From positions 3,546,001 to 3,610,000 of the forward strand of contig NZ_JAVSJA010000001.1 in the NCBI RefSeq assembly GCF_032027425.1: a stretch of DNA of 64,000 bases, read 5' to 3'. Source of the stretch: Microcystis wesenbergii NRERC-220. Lineage in GTDB: Bacteria > Cyanobacteriota > Cyanobacteriia > Cyanobacteriales > Microcystaceae. Each line of letters opens with the position of its first letter. The stretch's first letter is position 1. The translations under genes and the position numbers were made by a program. Under the pieces are notes generated by a model. The model made no database searches, was not told where the DNA came from, and saw only the letters and a list, made by a program, of their open reading frames with translations. Shown one piece after another: positions 35,939 to 44,870 of this stretch.

Positions 35939-37564
35939 GTGATCGATAGTGCTTCTTCAGAAAAAGAGCAAGAAATTGTTCAAGAGTTTCAACAAAAATA
36001 TCTCTATATTATTGATAAAAGAACTGATAAATTAGAACAGCAAAAGAATAATCAATCTTTACGAGAACAAAATCAAGTGTGTAAAAACTATCAAGTACAG
36101 CGTGGGGAAATTAGTGATTTAGAAGTTAATCATGATCTAGGTGTACCCTTAACTGAAGATGAGCGAGAAAACTTACAAGTAATTCAATCTATGTCCGAGC
36201 AGAGAAAACCTATTGTTGTGATTGATGGCGTTATTTTTCAAATTAACCAAGGAGGAATAGCGAGAGTTTGGTATTCAATTCTACAAGAATGGAGTAACTC
36301 AGAATTTGGTCAACATATTATTATTTTAGATAGAAATAAAACCGCACCGAGACTAAAAAACTTAAAATATTGGTTATTAGAAGCCTACGATTATAATCAT
36401 AGCGGAGAGGATACTAGAAAAATTCAAGCAATCTGCGATCGGCTTCAGGCAGCTCTCTTTATTTCTACTTACTATACCACTCCCCTAAGCACTCCTTCGG
36501 CTCTAATGGTTCATGATATGATACCTGAAGTCCTAGAAGCGGATTTAAATCAACCAGAATGGCAGGAAAAGCGCTATGCAATTTTGTACGCTTCTAGGTA
36601 TATTACTATATCAGCTAATACTGCTCGAGATTTAGTTGAGTTTTATCCCCACATTACCCAGGATAAAATTGATGTTGTTTATAATGGAGTCAGCCAAGAA
36701 TTTTCTCGAAGTATAGCTCAAGAAATTGATGGTTTTAAGCAAAAATACCAGATTTTAAAACCCTATTTTCTCATCGTTGGTTCCCGGATTAGTCTCAAGG
36801 GTTATAAAAATGTCAAATTATTCTTTGAAGCTTGGAATAATTTGCCTAAAAATAATAATTTAGCTGTGGTTTGTGTCGGTGGTGATTTAGAGTTAGAGCC
36901 AGAATTATCGAAATTAGCCACAAATATTACCACCTATGTCTTAAAATTAGATGATCAGGATTTAAAAACCGCTTATTCGGGTGCAATTGCCTTAGTTTAT
37001 CCTTCTCTTTATGAAGGATTTGGACTGCCAATTATTGAAGCAATGGCCTGTGGTTGTCCCGTGATTACTTGCTTTAACTCGGCGATTCCAGAGGTAGGAG
37101 GTGATGCAGTTTTATACATTGACAGCACCAGTATTGATGAGATGATACAAGCTATCAAAAAAATACAAATTCCTGAAATTCGTCAGCAACTAATAGACAA
37201 AGGATTAGAGAGATATCAACAATTTTCCTGGCGGCAAAATTCCGAAAAAATTTCTCAAATTATCCTCAGAACTATTACCGAAGTTAAAGAAAATCCTTCG
37301 GGTCAGGTTTGGGTAGAATTAAGAAAATTACAAGAAGAAAAACAAAATCAATCTCTCCAGCAGCTAATTACATCTAGGAGTCTTAAAGAAATGGAATATT
37401 CTCTGGAAAAGTTCAAGAATCAGAATACGCAATTATTAGAAAATATTGAAAGCCAGCAAGAGAAAATTAAAAGTTTATCTACAGCTAAGTCAGCTATTAA
37501 AAGACTGCTTAAGATTGTCATCAAAAAATCTAAACTTGCTTACTTTATAAAAAATAACTATTAG
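35939..37564 (+). CDS. GT4-family glycosyltransferase with coiled-coil tail
   Basis: A 541-residue GT-B glycosyltransferase, start GTG at 35939. The N-terminal about 90 residues are polar and helical. The GT part begins IVVIDGVIFQINQGGIARVW near 95, includes PYFLIVGSRISLKGYKNV near 275, and has the donor-binding motif LYEGFGLPIIEAMACGCPV near 358. The C-terminal about 75 residues form a glutamine-rich coiled coil (LEKFKNQNTQLLENIESQQEKI). A MITE starts 5 bp after its stop. It probably takes part in surface-glycan synthesis. Confidence 0.86.
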   Translation: MIDSASSEKEQEIVQEFQQKYLYIIDKRTDKLEQQKNNQSLREQNQVCKNYQVQRGEISDLEVNHDLGVPLTEDERENLQVIQSMSEQRKPIVVIDGVIFQINQGGIARVWYSILQEWSNSEFGQHIIILDRNKTAPRLKNLKYWLLEAYDYNHSGEDTRKIQAICDRLQAALFISTYYTTPLSTPSALMVHDMIPEVLEADLNQPEWQEKRYAILYASRYITISANTARDLVEFYPHITQDKIDVVYNGVSQEFSRSIAQEIDGFKQKYQILKPYFLIVGSRISLKGYKNVKLFFEAWNNLPKNNNLAVVCVGGDLELEPELSKLATNITTYVLKLDDQDLKTAYSGAIALVYPSLYEGFGLPIIEAMACGCPVITCFNSAIPEVGGDAVLYIDSTSIDEMIQAIKKIQIPEIRQQLIDKGLERYQQFSWRQNSEKISQIILRTITEVKENPSGQVWVELRKLQEEKQNQSLQQLITSRSLKEMEYSLEKFKNQNTQLLENIESQQEKIKSLSTAKSAIKRLLKIVIKKSKLAYFIKNNY

Positions 37565-37568
37565 TTTA

Positions 37569-37681
37569 TAGCGTTTTTCAGTCTGCTGAGGTACAAAAGT
37601 GATGGGTTTTAGGCAAAAGGCAAGAGGCAGAAGGCAAAAGGGAAGAAAAATAGGTGTACCTCACTAGCTTAGGAAACGCTA
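37569..37681 (+). mobile_element. MITE-C (113 bp), TA-flanked
   Basis: The ends are TAGCGTTT...GAGGTACA and its inverted counterpart, flanked by TA at 37567-37568 and 37682-37683. The inside carries a short array of GGCAAAA/GGCAAGA/GGCAGAA units. The TA duplication suggests an IS630/Tc1-mariner type transposase. It lies between two convergent genes and its stems could also act as a terminator. Confidence 0.65.
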
Positions 37682-37689
37682 TAGTAAGC

Positions 37690-38874
37690 TTAATTGGGAA
37701 TAACTAAAATATCAATATATTCCCCAGTGTTTAAATTATCTTGATAAAATGTATCGAGAAAATCTAAACTTGTTTCAACAAATTTTCCCCCTCGCAATCT
37801 CCCTACTCTAGAGGCAAAAGTTTCGATAAAGCTTAAATAACTTTTCTTTCCAGCTAGTCGATTAATTCCGTAGGGCCAAAATTCCACATATAAAGGAACA
37901 GATATTTCTCGAAAAAATTCTTGTCCTCCTTGAAATATTAGTCCTTCACTACCCTGACAATCTATCCAAACAAAACCAATTTTTCGAGGATTTAAGATTC
38001 CTCGATTCTTTAACTCATCTAGAGTAATAAACTCGGCTAATTCTCGCCTATAGTTGTCTTCATTAAATAAATTATCTGTGACATTGACTGGTTGAATACG
38101 GAAGTCGCCACAATTATCAGGGTTACAAACTAATTCTCCTGTACCGGTAAAATTAGCTAATCCGTAGTTCAGTGCTTGTAATCGCTCAGTTAACTGGTTA
38201 ATCTGAGTATTAAAAGTTAGAAATTGATAATTTAAACCCGAAGCTTCGATAGAGATAGCGGATTGGAAGTAATTACCTTTTAAAGCATAAATGGATGTGG
38301 AGCCAATATTAGCACCCAAATCAAGAAAACAAGACTTATCGGGGTGGAATAGACTATGATTTTCCAGAAATGTCATACAGGCTAAAAAATCATTTAGCTG
38401 AAATGGTTTTCCCTCTAAAGCTTCCTGAAGTTGGACTTTATCAAAAGTGGGATAGAGTAAATAACCGTCAATTTCATCACTTTTGATCATAATTCCATAC
38501 AGGGATTTGGGCGGCTTTTTGAGACTAAAATTATTGACCTGTTTATACTCTGCTGATTCTCCGAAAATATGTAATATTTCTGGTAAAGTATGGGAGGTAT
38601 TCAGCCAATATTCTAATTCTGAGTTATCGGGATTTCTTTTTAGTAAATACTTGTATAAGTTAGTAATAAATTTTCGTTGCTGCTCATTATTATTTTGGCT
38701 ATTTTGTTGATTCTGCTGAAATTCAGAAGACTGTAAAAAAGACTGGATAACTTCCTGAAAAGACCGTCCTAATTTGATCTGTTCCAGATAATATCTTTTC
38801 CCTTCTATATCCGCAGCTCTCTGCAAAAAAGTTTCATAACAAAATTCGATAAAAGTTTCTGGTTGAATAAACAT
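37690..38874 (-). CDS. FkbM methyltransferase with N-terminal DUF4214 domain
   Basis: A 394-residue two-domain protein. Residues about 5-115 hold two DUF4214-like repeats (FCYETFLQRAADIEGKRYYLEQI and NLYKYLLKRNPDNSELEYWL). DUF4214 also occurs in the S-layer-like protein at 45401 and in many glycan-associated cyanobacterial proteins. The FkbM methyltransferase part follows: SCFLDLGANIGSTSIYAL near 180, SIEASGLNYQFL, and IGFVWIDCQGSEGLIFQGG near 318. It probably methylates a surface-glycan or protein-linked sugar; DUF4214 may localise it (inference). Confidence 0.84.
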   Translation of the reverse strand: MFIQPETFIEFCYETFLQRAADIEGKRYYLEQIKLGRSFQEVIQSFLQSSEFQQNQQNSQNNNEQQRKFITNLYKYLLKRNPDNSELEYWLNTSHTLPEILHIFGESAEYKQVNNFSLKKPPKSLYGIMIKSDEIDGYLLYPTFDKVQLQEALEGKPFQLNDFLACMTFLENHSLFHPDKSCFLDLGANIGSTSIYALKGNYFQSAISIEASGLNYQFLTFNTQINQLTERLQALNYGLANFTGTGELVCNPDNCGDFRIQPVNVTDNLFNEDNYRRELAEFITLDELKNRGILNPRKIGFVWIDCQGSEGLIFQGGQEFFREISVPLYVEFWPYGINRLAGKKSYLSFIETFASRVGRLRGGKFVETSLDFLDTFYQDNLNTGEYIDILVIPN

Positions 38875-38919
38875 AATTAGTCATCAATTTTTATGAGTGA
38901 AAGACTTTTGGTGATTAAG

Positions 38920-39621
38920 TTAATAATCACTAGAAAGAAAATTTATCTGAGAAATAGCCAAGCTTAAGTTTCTATCATCATCGCTTAGTCCTAAATTTTT
39001 AGGTGATGTGGAACCCTCTATTTTTAGTTCAATAGTTATTAGAGATGAGTTTTCATTGAGTATATTTTTAGAGCAGTAAATAAACTTACGAAGATTATTT
39101 TGGAAACGATTATATTCAAAGTTCCAAATATCCACTAATTTTTCATTTACCCATACCTCCACCTTAAGTGTAGGGTTTTCTGACGAGAGAAAAACTGTCA
39201 CTATTTGCCATTCTATAAGTAGGGGAACAGGACAGTCAAGCTGGATAGTAAAAAAAGCATAATCACCTTTTAACCAAGTAAAATTTTCTTCGGGTAAGTA
39301 AAACCCTTGTCGGAATAATTGAGGATGAAGGAAATTAGCTAAATAACCGGCAAAACTTACCCGCTCATTCAACTGGGCAACTATTTGATAACTTCCCTCT
39401 ATTATATCGGCAAATTTGCCTGTTAGTAAAATTTCTTGCGAACTTAAATATTCTCTTTGCAAAGGATCGGGAGGATGACCTTTTCCCAAATTTCTATAGG
39501 GTAAGCAGCCATAATAATTAGGAGGCACATAAATTAACTCTGGGATATTTGTGTTTAAGAAATTGAGATTTTTTTCGCTTAAAACATCATTTCTAACCAT
39601 AAATAAATTAATCCCTTGACT
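38920..39621 (-). pseudogene. 3' half of an FkbM-like gene split by an IS4 element
   Basis: On its own it looks like a 226-residue hypothetical protein starting at 39600. Reading upstream in the same frame through 39612 gives SQGINLF before MVRNDVL. This joins perfectly to YADSQG at the end of the 40797-41336 fragment once the IS and one 9-bp duplication are removed. The fragment includes ELIYVPPNYYGCLPYRNLGKG and a C-terminal beta-rich region ending LGLSDDDRNLSLAISQINF, of a kind seen in glycan-cluster proteins. It may still be translated from the internal ATG. Confidence 0.85.
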
Positions 39622-40796
39622 CAGAAGTGTTGAACGTTGAGAAAAGTCAGAAAAAAAATGCTATTATAGATAGAATCTAGACAACTTATTCCCCTCACAA
39701 TAGGGAGTTTGCCCTGATGACGAATTTTTCAAAACTCATAAAAGAGCTTCTCAAACCACTGCCTAAAAATGACTACCCCGCTTTAGATACTTTTACATTT
39801 TTGTCCTGTTGGATTGGTTTTGCTTTAGATAAAAGCATCGTCAGTATGAGGGACTTATGCAGTAGAATGGTACTTCAAGGAATTAATGTAAATTTATCCA
39901 CATTTTCTAAGGCAAGCAAAATTAGAGAAACAAGTCCATTTGAGAAAGTCATTGTCGAATTAAATAAGCGTTTAGTTGCCAAAAAAGGAATAGAGAATGC
40001 GCGAGCTTTATTTCCTATTGACTCAACAATAATTAGCTTAACCAGTAAATTACTATGGTCCCAGGGATGGCATCAAGTAAAACTATTCTCTGGTCTTAAT
40101 AGTATCACAACAGAGGTGGTCGGAATACTCATCCATTTTGGTCAAGGTCATGACTCAAAAGAAGGAGGAAAAACGATAGAAGCAATTCCTGTAAATGGAG
40201 TTGGAGCAATGGATAGAGGATTTGCGTCTAATCAAAGAATCACCGAATTATTAGAGAGTAGTGACAAGCATTTTGTCTTGAGAGTGAAAAATAATATTAG
40301 CCTAGAGATGCTCGAAAATGGCAAGTGTAAACTCGGAAAAGATAAAAGACAAATAGAAGTAAGAGTAGTCGCTTTTTGCGACCTAGAAAGTCAAACAGAA
40401 TTTCGGCTGGCGACAGATTTACCTCTAGAAGGAGAAGGAGCAGTTAGTAATGAAGAAGTTGCCGAAATTTACATCCAAAGATGGCAAATAGAACTGCTGT
40501 GGAAATTTTTAAAAATGCATCTAAAGTTGGATAATCTAATCACTAAAAACGAGAACGGAATCCGCCTACAGATCTATAGTTGCATTATCGCTTATCTGAT
40601 TCTACAGCTAATAGATATTGAAGAAGGATTTGGGAAAAGCTTATTAGACAAACTGCGCTATTTACAGAGTTTCATGTGTCAACATATTAGCTATGTACAC
40701 TGGTTCCGGAGGATTGTCTATTCAATTTAAAATTTGATGTTATAGGGGTATTATGCTTGTCAATGTAAAGTTTTATTACAGGATTCAACGTTTCTG
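39622..40796 (+). mobile_element. IS4-family insertion sequence (1175 bp)
   Basis: Complete element with imperfect terminal repeats (CAGAAGTGTTGAA left, CAGAAACGTTGAA right as complement). It is flanked by the 9-bp direct repeat CCCTTGACT at 39613-39621 and 40797-40805. It carries one intact transposase gene. Removing the element and one repeat restores a 410-codon gene on the minus strand, so the boundaries are certain and the insertion is recent. Confidence 0.92.
39717..40730 (+). CDS. IS4 family transposase
   Basis: A 337-residue DDE transposase. The first Asp is in FPIDSTII (D102), the second in GAMDRGF, and the Glu is in the exact IS4 signature YIQRWQIELLWKFLK (YREK spacing Y-2-R-3-E-6-K). 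No frameshift or internal stop is seen, so it is probably active. It is the only gene of the element. The length is somewhat short but within the range of the family. Confidence 0.92.
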   Translation: MTNFSKLIKELLKPLPKNDYPALDTFTFLSCWIGFALDKSIVSMRDLCSRMVLQGINVNLSTFSKASKIRETSPFEKVIVELNKRLVAKKGIENARALFPIDSTIISLTSKLLWSQGWHQVKLFSGLNSITTEVVGILIHFGQGHDSKEGGKTIEAIPVNGVGAMDRGFASNQRITELLESSDKHFVLRVKNNISLEMLENGKCKLGKDKRQIEVRVVAFCDLESQTEFRLATDLPLEGEGAVSNEEVAEIYIQRWQIELLWKFLKMHLKLDNLITKNENGIRLQIYSCIIAYLILQLIDIEEGFGKSLLDKLRYLQSFMCQHISYVHWFRRIVYSI

Positions 40797-41336
40797 CCCT
40801 TGACTATCGGCATAAATAAGGGAATAACCTTTCTTATCTGCTAAATTTTTCCAAGCTAAAATACTAGCTCCAAAATAATTTGTTCCATCCCAACAACGCT
40901 GAGTAGAGTAGGGGACAACCTTATCTTCTTTGGGTGAGTGGGAAGAATTGTATTCCACTACTACCACTCGCGGTTGATAGATTTTTTCTAAACTAAACCA
41001 GAGATAAAAATCATTACCGTCCACATCAATAGAAAGCAAATCGAACTCGTGGGGAACCTGATACTTGATAAAAATTTGATTGATATTTTCGGCAGTAATT
41101 AACTCTTGATAGAGATGAAGTTCTGGGTTACTATAATCCCTATCTAACTGGATACCATGACAGTCATAAATTTCTCGCAGATAACGCGTATTACATTCTC
41201 TGCCATCTTCTACCCCAATTTCTACATAAAAGCAATTCGTAAAACCAATGAGAGCGAAAATCTGCTCAATCACACCATCTTCTCCATTTTGGGAGAAAAC
41301 TTTTTTCTCGAAAAATTGTAAGTTAATGACTGTCAT
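40797..41336 (-). pseudogene. 5' half of an FkbM-like gene split by an IS4 element
   Basis: 180 codons remain: KVFSQNGEDGVIEQIFALIGF, YVEIGVEDGRECNTRYL (SAM site), FDLLSIDVDGNDFYLWFSLEKI, then WDGTNYFGASILAW and YADSQG. Translation now continues three codons into the IS (QKR) and stops at 40785-40787. The methyltransferase core is nearly complete, so the truncated product might keep some activity, but the C-terminal half is at 38920-39621. The start is ATG at 41336. Confidence 0.87.
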
Positions 41337-41349
41337 GGCTAAAAATATC

Positions 41350-41510
41350 CAGTTTCTAGTAAAACGTAGGGTGCGTTAGACGGCAAAAATTACTGCTTTG
41401 ACTTGAAAGTAACAATCCGTCGTAACGCACCACTAAGTAGTAAAACGTAACAGCCAAAATTACTGCTTTGACTTGAAAGTAAAAATCCGTCGTAACGCAC
41501 CACCTATCAT
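41350..41510. repeat. Direct and inverted repeats around GTGCGTTA
   Basis: Two direct copies of a unit containing AATTACTGCTTTGACTTGAA and ending CCGTCGTAACGCACCAC are present (about 41387-41432 and 41458-41503). The first begins with GGGTGCGTTAGACGG, the complement of its own end, so it can fold as a long hairpin. Hairpins of the GGTGCGTTA type are a known cyanobacterial repeat class. The stretch lies between the split FkbM gene and the next methyltransferase. Confidence 0.6.
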
Positions 41511-41551
41511 CAACTAAGTAGCTGGTTGCAATGAGATTACTTACTTAGTAT

Positions 41552-43072
41552 TTACTCAATACCTAGTTTTTGCAATGTTAGTAAACGTTCTTGACTAAAC
41601 TCCTCGTACACTGTTTTCAGATGAGTGATATTCTCCTCCTCTGTTTCCAAAGTTTTCCCATCTTTAACCACTTTTTTGCCTTGACTTGCCAAAATTTGCC
41701 AAACAAATTGTACTGCATTTTGGTTAGAGGATTTAGCCAAGAGGAATAATTGTTCTAAACGATTGACCACTACTCCAGTCCCAATCAAAGGAGAAGCTAA
41801 AAAGCTTAATTCCTCATTATAGATTGCTTTGGTTTTCACTGCATTATTAAAAGCATTAGTAGATGGTTTCCGTTCTTGGCAAGTTTGCTCATCCACAGCA
41901 GGATGAATATAGCCAATACCAGTTAAAATCATGAGAGCTTGGTAAAGACCATTTAAGTTAATATTTGAGGTTTTGGGGTGATTTTGTAGTTGAAGTAAAG
42001 TTTGGGGAGATTCCGCCAAAACCTGACAAATTGGCTGATAAACTGCCTCCTGTAACTTGACTTCTCCCAGGGGAAACTGCTGCTCGAACTTGATATTTGC
42101 GGGATTAACAATCAGGGCAAACCGGGTTTCTTGTAGTTGTTTAAGCTGTTCTTGGGGAGTTAAACCTAAAGAGCCTCGAATAAAAATATCACGACGGAAT
42201 TGGCTATTAACAAAGAAATCTCGCACCACTTCCCGATAGATTGGGTCGCTGATTTTGGCTAATTTCTCTTGAGCTGCTGGGGAGAGATTGACCGCATCAA
42301 TATGGTCATTAATATGGGCAGAACCCACATATTTAAGTTTCGCATCCTCTAATTCTTTCGCTACTTCATCGAAGTAAAAAGAATTCCATTCCTGATTGAA
42401 ATACTCGTGAGCTAAATAATAACGATTTTGTTCCTTCAGGCGCTCGTAACGATTTTTTAAAATTGGGTTTTGGACAAAATAACTAGCATTAGCTTCTAAT
42501 AATTCTCCTGTAAAATTAAGTGCCTGTTCAATGCGGGTTAAAATTGACTCGGAACTGTGTTGACCATGACGCAACATCAAAGCTTGCATCGGCATCGCCG
42601 CCGACCACCCCGGAAGGGCATTATAGGAGATATAAACTAATCCCCCCACCTTGAGATTGCGGCGCATAAAATTAACTATTGCTTGGCGATTTTTGGCACT
42701 AATCCAGCTATAAATTCCGTGCAAGCTGATGAAGTCAAATTGAGGTAAATCTCTCTCTAAAAATTCCTCAAAACTATCATCAAAGAAAAGAATATTCTTC
42801 ATTCCCGCCTTGGCCGCTAAATCTCTAGCTGTGGCGATATGGCTAGGATTAAAATCATTGGCATAAAATTGGGCGTGGGGATAGGTAGCCGCTAAAATAT
42901 TCGTGGTAAAACCCTGACCACAGGCCAATTCACAATAGGTAAATTCTTGGCTAGAATCGGGGGGTTGAATCGATTTAATCAGAGTCGCTAAACCTAATTT
43001 TAGGGGACTTAACTCGCCGTAAAAGCCGCTAGTGTAGTTAACTTCCAATACATATCCTTCTGTCCAACTCAT
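41552..43072 (-). CDS. SAM methyltransferase with methyltransferase-regulatory domain
   Basis: A 506-residue protein. The N-terminal class I methyltransferase domain has YCELACGQGFTTNILAATYP near residue 47, FYANDFNPSHIATAR, and FDFISLHGIYSWIS near 117. The middle (about 210-310) matches the methyltransferase regulatory domain, including DPIYREVVRDFFVNSQFRRDIFIRG. The rest resembles the C-terminal part of protein-lysine-methyltransferase-like enzymes. The target may be a surface protein or glycan precursor. It is not in an obvious operon. Confidence 0.85.
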   Translation of the reverse strand: MSWTEGYVLEVNYTSGFYGELSPLKLGLATLIKSIQPPDSSQEFTYCELACGQGFTTNILAATYPHAQFYANDFNPSHIATARDLAAKAGMKNILFFDDSFEEFLERDLPQFDFISLHGIYSWISAKNRQAIVNFMRRNLKVGGLVYISYNALPGWSAAMPMQALMLRHGQHSSESILTRIEQALNFTGELLEANASYFVQNPILKNRYERLKEQNRYYLAHEYFNQEWNSFYFDEVAKELEDAKLKYVGSAHINDHIDAVNLSPAAQEKLAKISDPIYREVVRDFFVNSQFRRDIFIRGSLGLTPQEQLKQLQETRFALIVNPANIKFEQQFPLGEVKLQEAVYQPICQVLAESPQTLLQLQNHPKTSNINLNGLYQALMILTGIGYIHPAVDEQTCQERKPSTNAFNNAVKTKAIYNEELSFLASPLIGTGVVVNRLEQLFLLAKSSNQNAVQFVWQILASQGKKVVKDGKTLETEEENITHLKTVYEEFSQERLLTLQKLGIE

Positions 43073-43173
43073 AGATTTTCCTCAAATATAATGACAAGTC
43101 ATAAAATTAAGACTTGATTATACAGGAAAAGAGCCAGATAAGCTGCCCGCGCCTTTAAATTGCTTGTTGAGGT

Positions 43174-43211
43174 GAGGCAAAAGGCAAGAGGCAAGAGGCA
43201 AGAGGCAAGAG
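43174..43211. repeat. GGCAAGA minisatellite
   Basis: About five tandem units of GGCAAGA / GGCAAAA upstream of the Rpn-like gene, similar to the array inside MITE-C and to a GCCTCTTGC stretch near 48170. The segment TTTAAATTGCTTGTTGAG just before it recurs inverted at about 48188-48206, so both may be copies of one worn interspersed repeat. Confidence 0.55.
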
Positions 43212-43332
43212 GTAGTTAGATATGTATAATCAATTGTGTCTAGCTGCTTACGACGCCTATTAATACTAGAGTATTAACCGTTTAGCCAAATGATTCGGCA
43301 ATTGCCAATAAACCCTAGAAGCGAGATTTCTC

Positions 43333-44196
43333 GTGAAAACTGACAGTCTCTTTTACCAAATCTTCCTGCGTTTTCCGGACAGTTTCTTTGACTTAATCGG
43401 ACAACCGCAACCGGGAGCAGCAAACTATCAATTCACCTCCCAAGAGGTGAAACAACTCTCTTTCCGTCTCGATGGCTTATTTATACCACTCAGAGAAGAT
43501 ATTCAGCAACCCCTCTACCTAGTGGAAGTGCAGTTCCAAGCGGACGACACCCTCTACTATCGACTTTTTGCGGAATTGTTCCTATTTCTAAAACAATATC
43601 AACCACCTCACCCCTGGCAAATTGTTGTCATTTATCCCCATCGTGGGGTGGAACGGGAACAATCGCTACATTTTGGCGAAATCCTCAATTTATCGAGTGT
43701 TAGACGCATTTATCTCGATGAATTGCCCCAGGTGTCCCATCCCTCCTTAGGAATCGGTGTGATTAAATTAGTAGTAGAGTCGGAAACGGCAGCGGTGAGG
43801 ACTGCTCAAACCCTAATCGAGCGCACCAGAGAAGAAATCACCGACCAGTCCAGTCAACGGCAGTTAATTGACCTAATCGAAAGTATCATCATTTACAAAT
43901 TCCCCCAGAAAAGTCGCGAGGAAATTGAAGCTATGTTTGGACTAAGTGATTTAAAACAGACGAGAGTCTATCAAGAGGCGCTGGCCGAAGGAGAAGAACG
44001 GGGTCTGCAAGAGGGGGAACGTCTGGTGGTGGAAAACCTGCTCCGAGTCCGTTTTGGTGAGTTAGACCCACCACTGCAAGCTATTATCAGCCGGATTTTA
44101 CAACTGTCTCCGGAAGAATTTACTCCTTTACTTCTCCATTGTTCTAAGCAGGAACTCTTAAAGCGATTTCCCCCAGAAAAGTCGCGAGGAAATTGA
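43333..44196 (+). CDS. Rpn-like (DUF2887) putative nuclease
   Basis: A 287-residue protein, start GTG. The PD-(D/E)XK-like core shows FRLDGLFIPL (Asp), LYLVEVQFQ (ExQ-type active site) and YYRLFAELFLFLKQYQP. FGEILNLSSVRRIYLDEL precedes the hinge (about 195-235). The C-terminal helical domain starts at an internal ATG (43933: MFGLSDLKQTRVY) that has GAGGAA nine bases before it. The last residues PPEKSRGN come from a re-use, in another frame, of DNA also found at the hinge, so the natural C terminus was altered by duplication. Rpn proteins are associated with DNA cleavage and phage defence; in E. coli the C-terminal part is also made separately as an inhibitor. Confidence 0.82.
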   Translation: MKTDSLFYQIFLRFPDSFFDLIGQPQPGAANYQFTSQEVKQLSFRLDGLFIPLREDIQQPLYLVEVQFQADDTLYYRLFAELFLFLKQYQPPHPWQIVVIYPHRGVEREQSLHFGEILNLSSVRRIYLDELPQVSHPSLGIGVIKLVVESETAAVRTAQTLIERTREEITDQSSQRQLIDLIESIIIYKFPQKSREEIEAMFGLSDLKQTRVYQEALAEGEERGLQEGERLVVENLLRVRFGELDPPLQAIISRILQLSPEEFTPLLLHCSKQELLKRFPPEKSRGN

Positions 44197-44254
44197 AGCT
44201 ATCACCCCCCTTATCAAGGGGGGAAGGGGGGATCGGCACCCCCCTTATCAAGGG

Positions 44255-44280
44255 TAGGGTTAATTCATGAATTAACCCTA
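44255..44280. repeat. 26-bp perfect palindrome (copy in each 493-bp unit)
   Basis: TAGGGTTAATTCA followed by its exact complement. Copies lie at 44748-44773 and 45241-45266. A fourth palindrome at 55570-55595 differs by a paired change (TAGGGTTGATTCA and complement), which keeps the stem perfect. Confidence 0.8.
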
Positions 44281-44377
44281 CTATGAGAGTTGATTGATGA
44301 ATTAGCCCTACTATGAGAGTTGATTGATGAATTAACCCTACTACTTCCCCCAGAAAAGTCGCGAGGAAATTGAAGCT

Positions 44378-44689
44378 ATGTTTGGACTAAGTGATTTAAA
44401 ACAGACGAGAGTCTATCAAGAAGCACTGGCCGAAGGAGAAGAACGGGGTCTAGAACGGGGTCTAGAACGGGGTCTAGAACGGGGTCTAGAACGGGGTCTG
44501 CAAGAGGGGGAACGTCTGGTGGTGGAAAACCTGCTCCGAGTCCGTTTTGGTGAGTTAGACCCACCACTGCAAGCTATTATCAGCCGGATTTTACAACTGT
44601 CTCCGGAAGAATTTACTCCTTTACTTCTCCATTGTTCTAAGCAGGAACTCTTAAAGCGATTTCCCCCAGAAAAGTCGCGAGGAAATTGA
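44378..44689 (+). CDS. Stand-alone C-terminal domain of the Rpn-like protein, copy 1
   Basis: A 103-residue protein identical to the C-terminal domain of the gene at 43333 except for four extra ERGL repeats in the hinge (LERGLERGLERGLERGLQEG). The ATG is preceded by GAGGAA at 9-bp spacing. It lacks the nuclease core entirely. By analogy with intragenic RpnS proteins it could bind and inhibit the full-length nuclease. It is more than chance because two copies keep the frame, ribosome-binding site and stop. It might alternatively be an unexpressed fragment. Confidence 0.55.
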   Translation: MFGLSDLKQTRVYQEALAEGEERGLERGLERGLERGLERGLQEGERLVVENLLRVRFGELDPPLQAIISRILQLSPEEFTPLLLHCSKQELLKRFPPEKSRGN

Positions 44690-44870
44690 AGCTATCACCC
44701 CCCTTATCAAGGGGGGAAGGGGGGATCGGCACCCCCCTTATCAAGGGTAGGGTTAATTCATGAATTAACCCTACTATGAGAGTTGATTGATGAATTAGCC
44801 CTACTATGAGAGTTGATTGATGAATTAACCCTACTACTTCCCCCAGAAAAGTCGCGAGGAAATTGAAGCT

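Noticed and set aside
44376-44567. Minus-strand frames in the 493-bp units with repeated DPVL residues (also 44869-45060)
   Set aside because: Antisense shadow of the 12-bp minisatellite.
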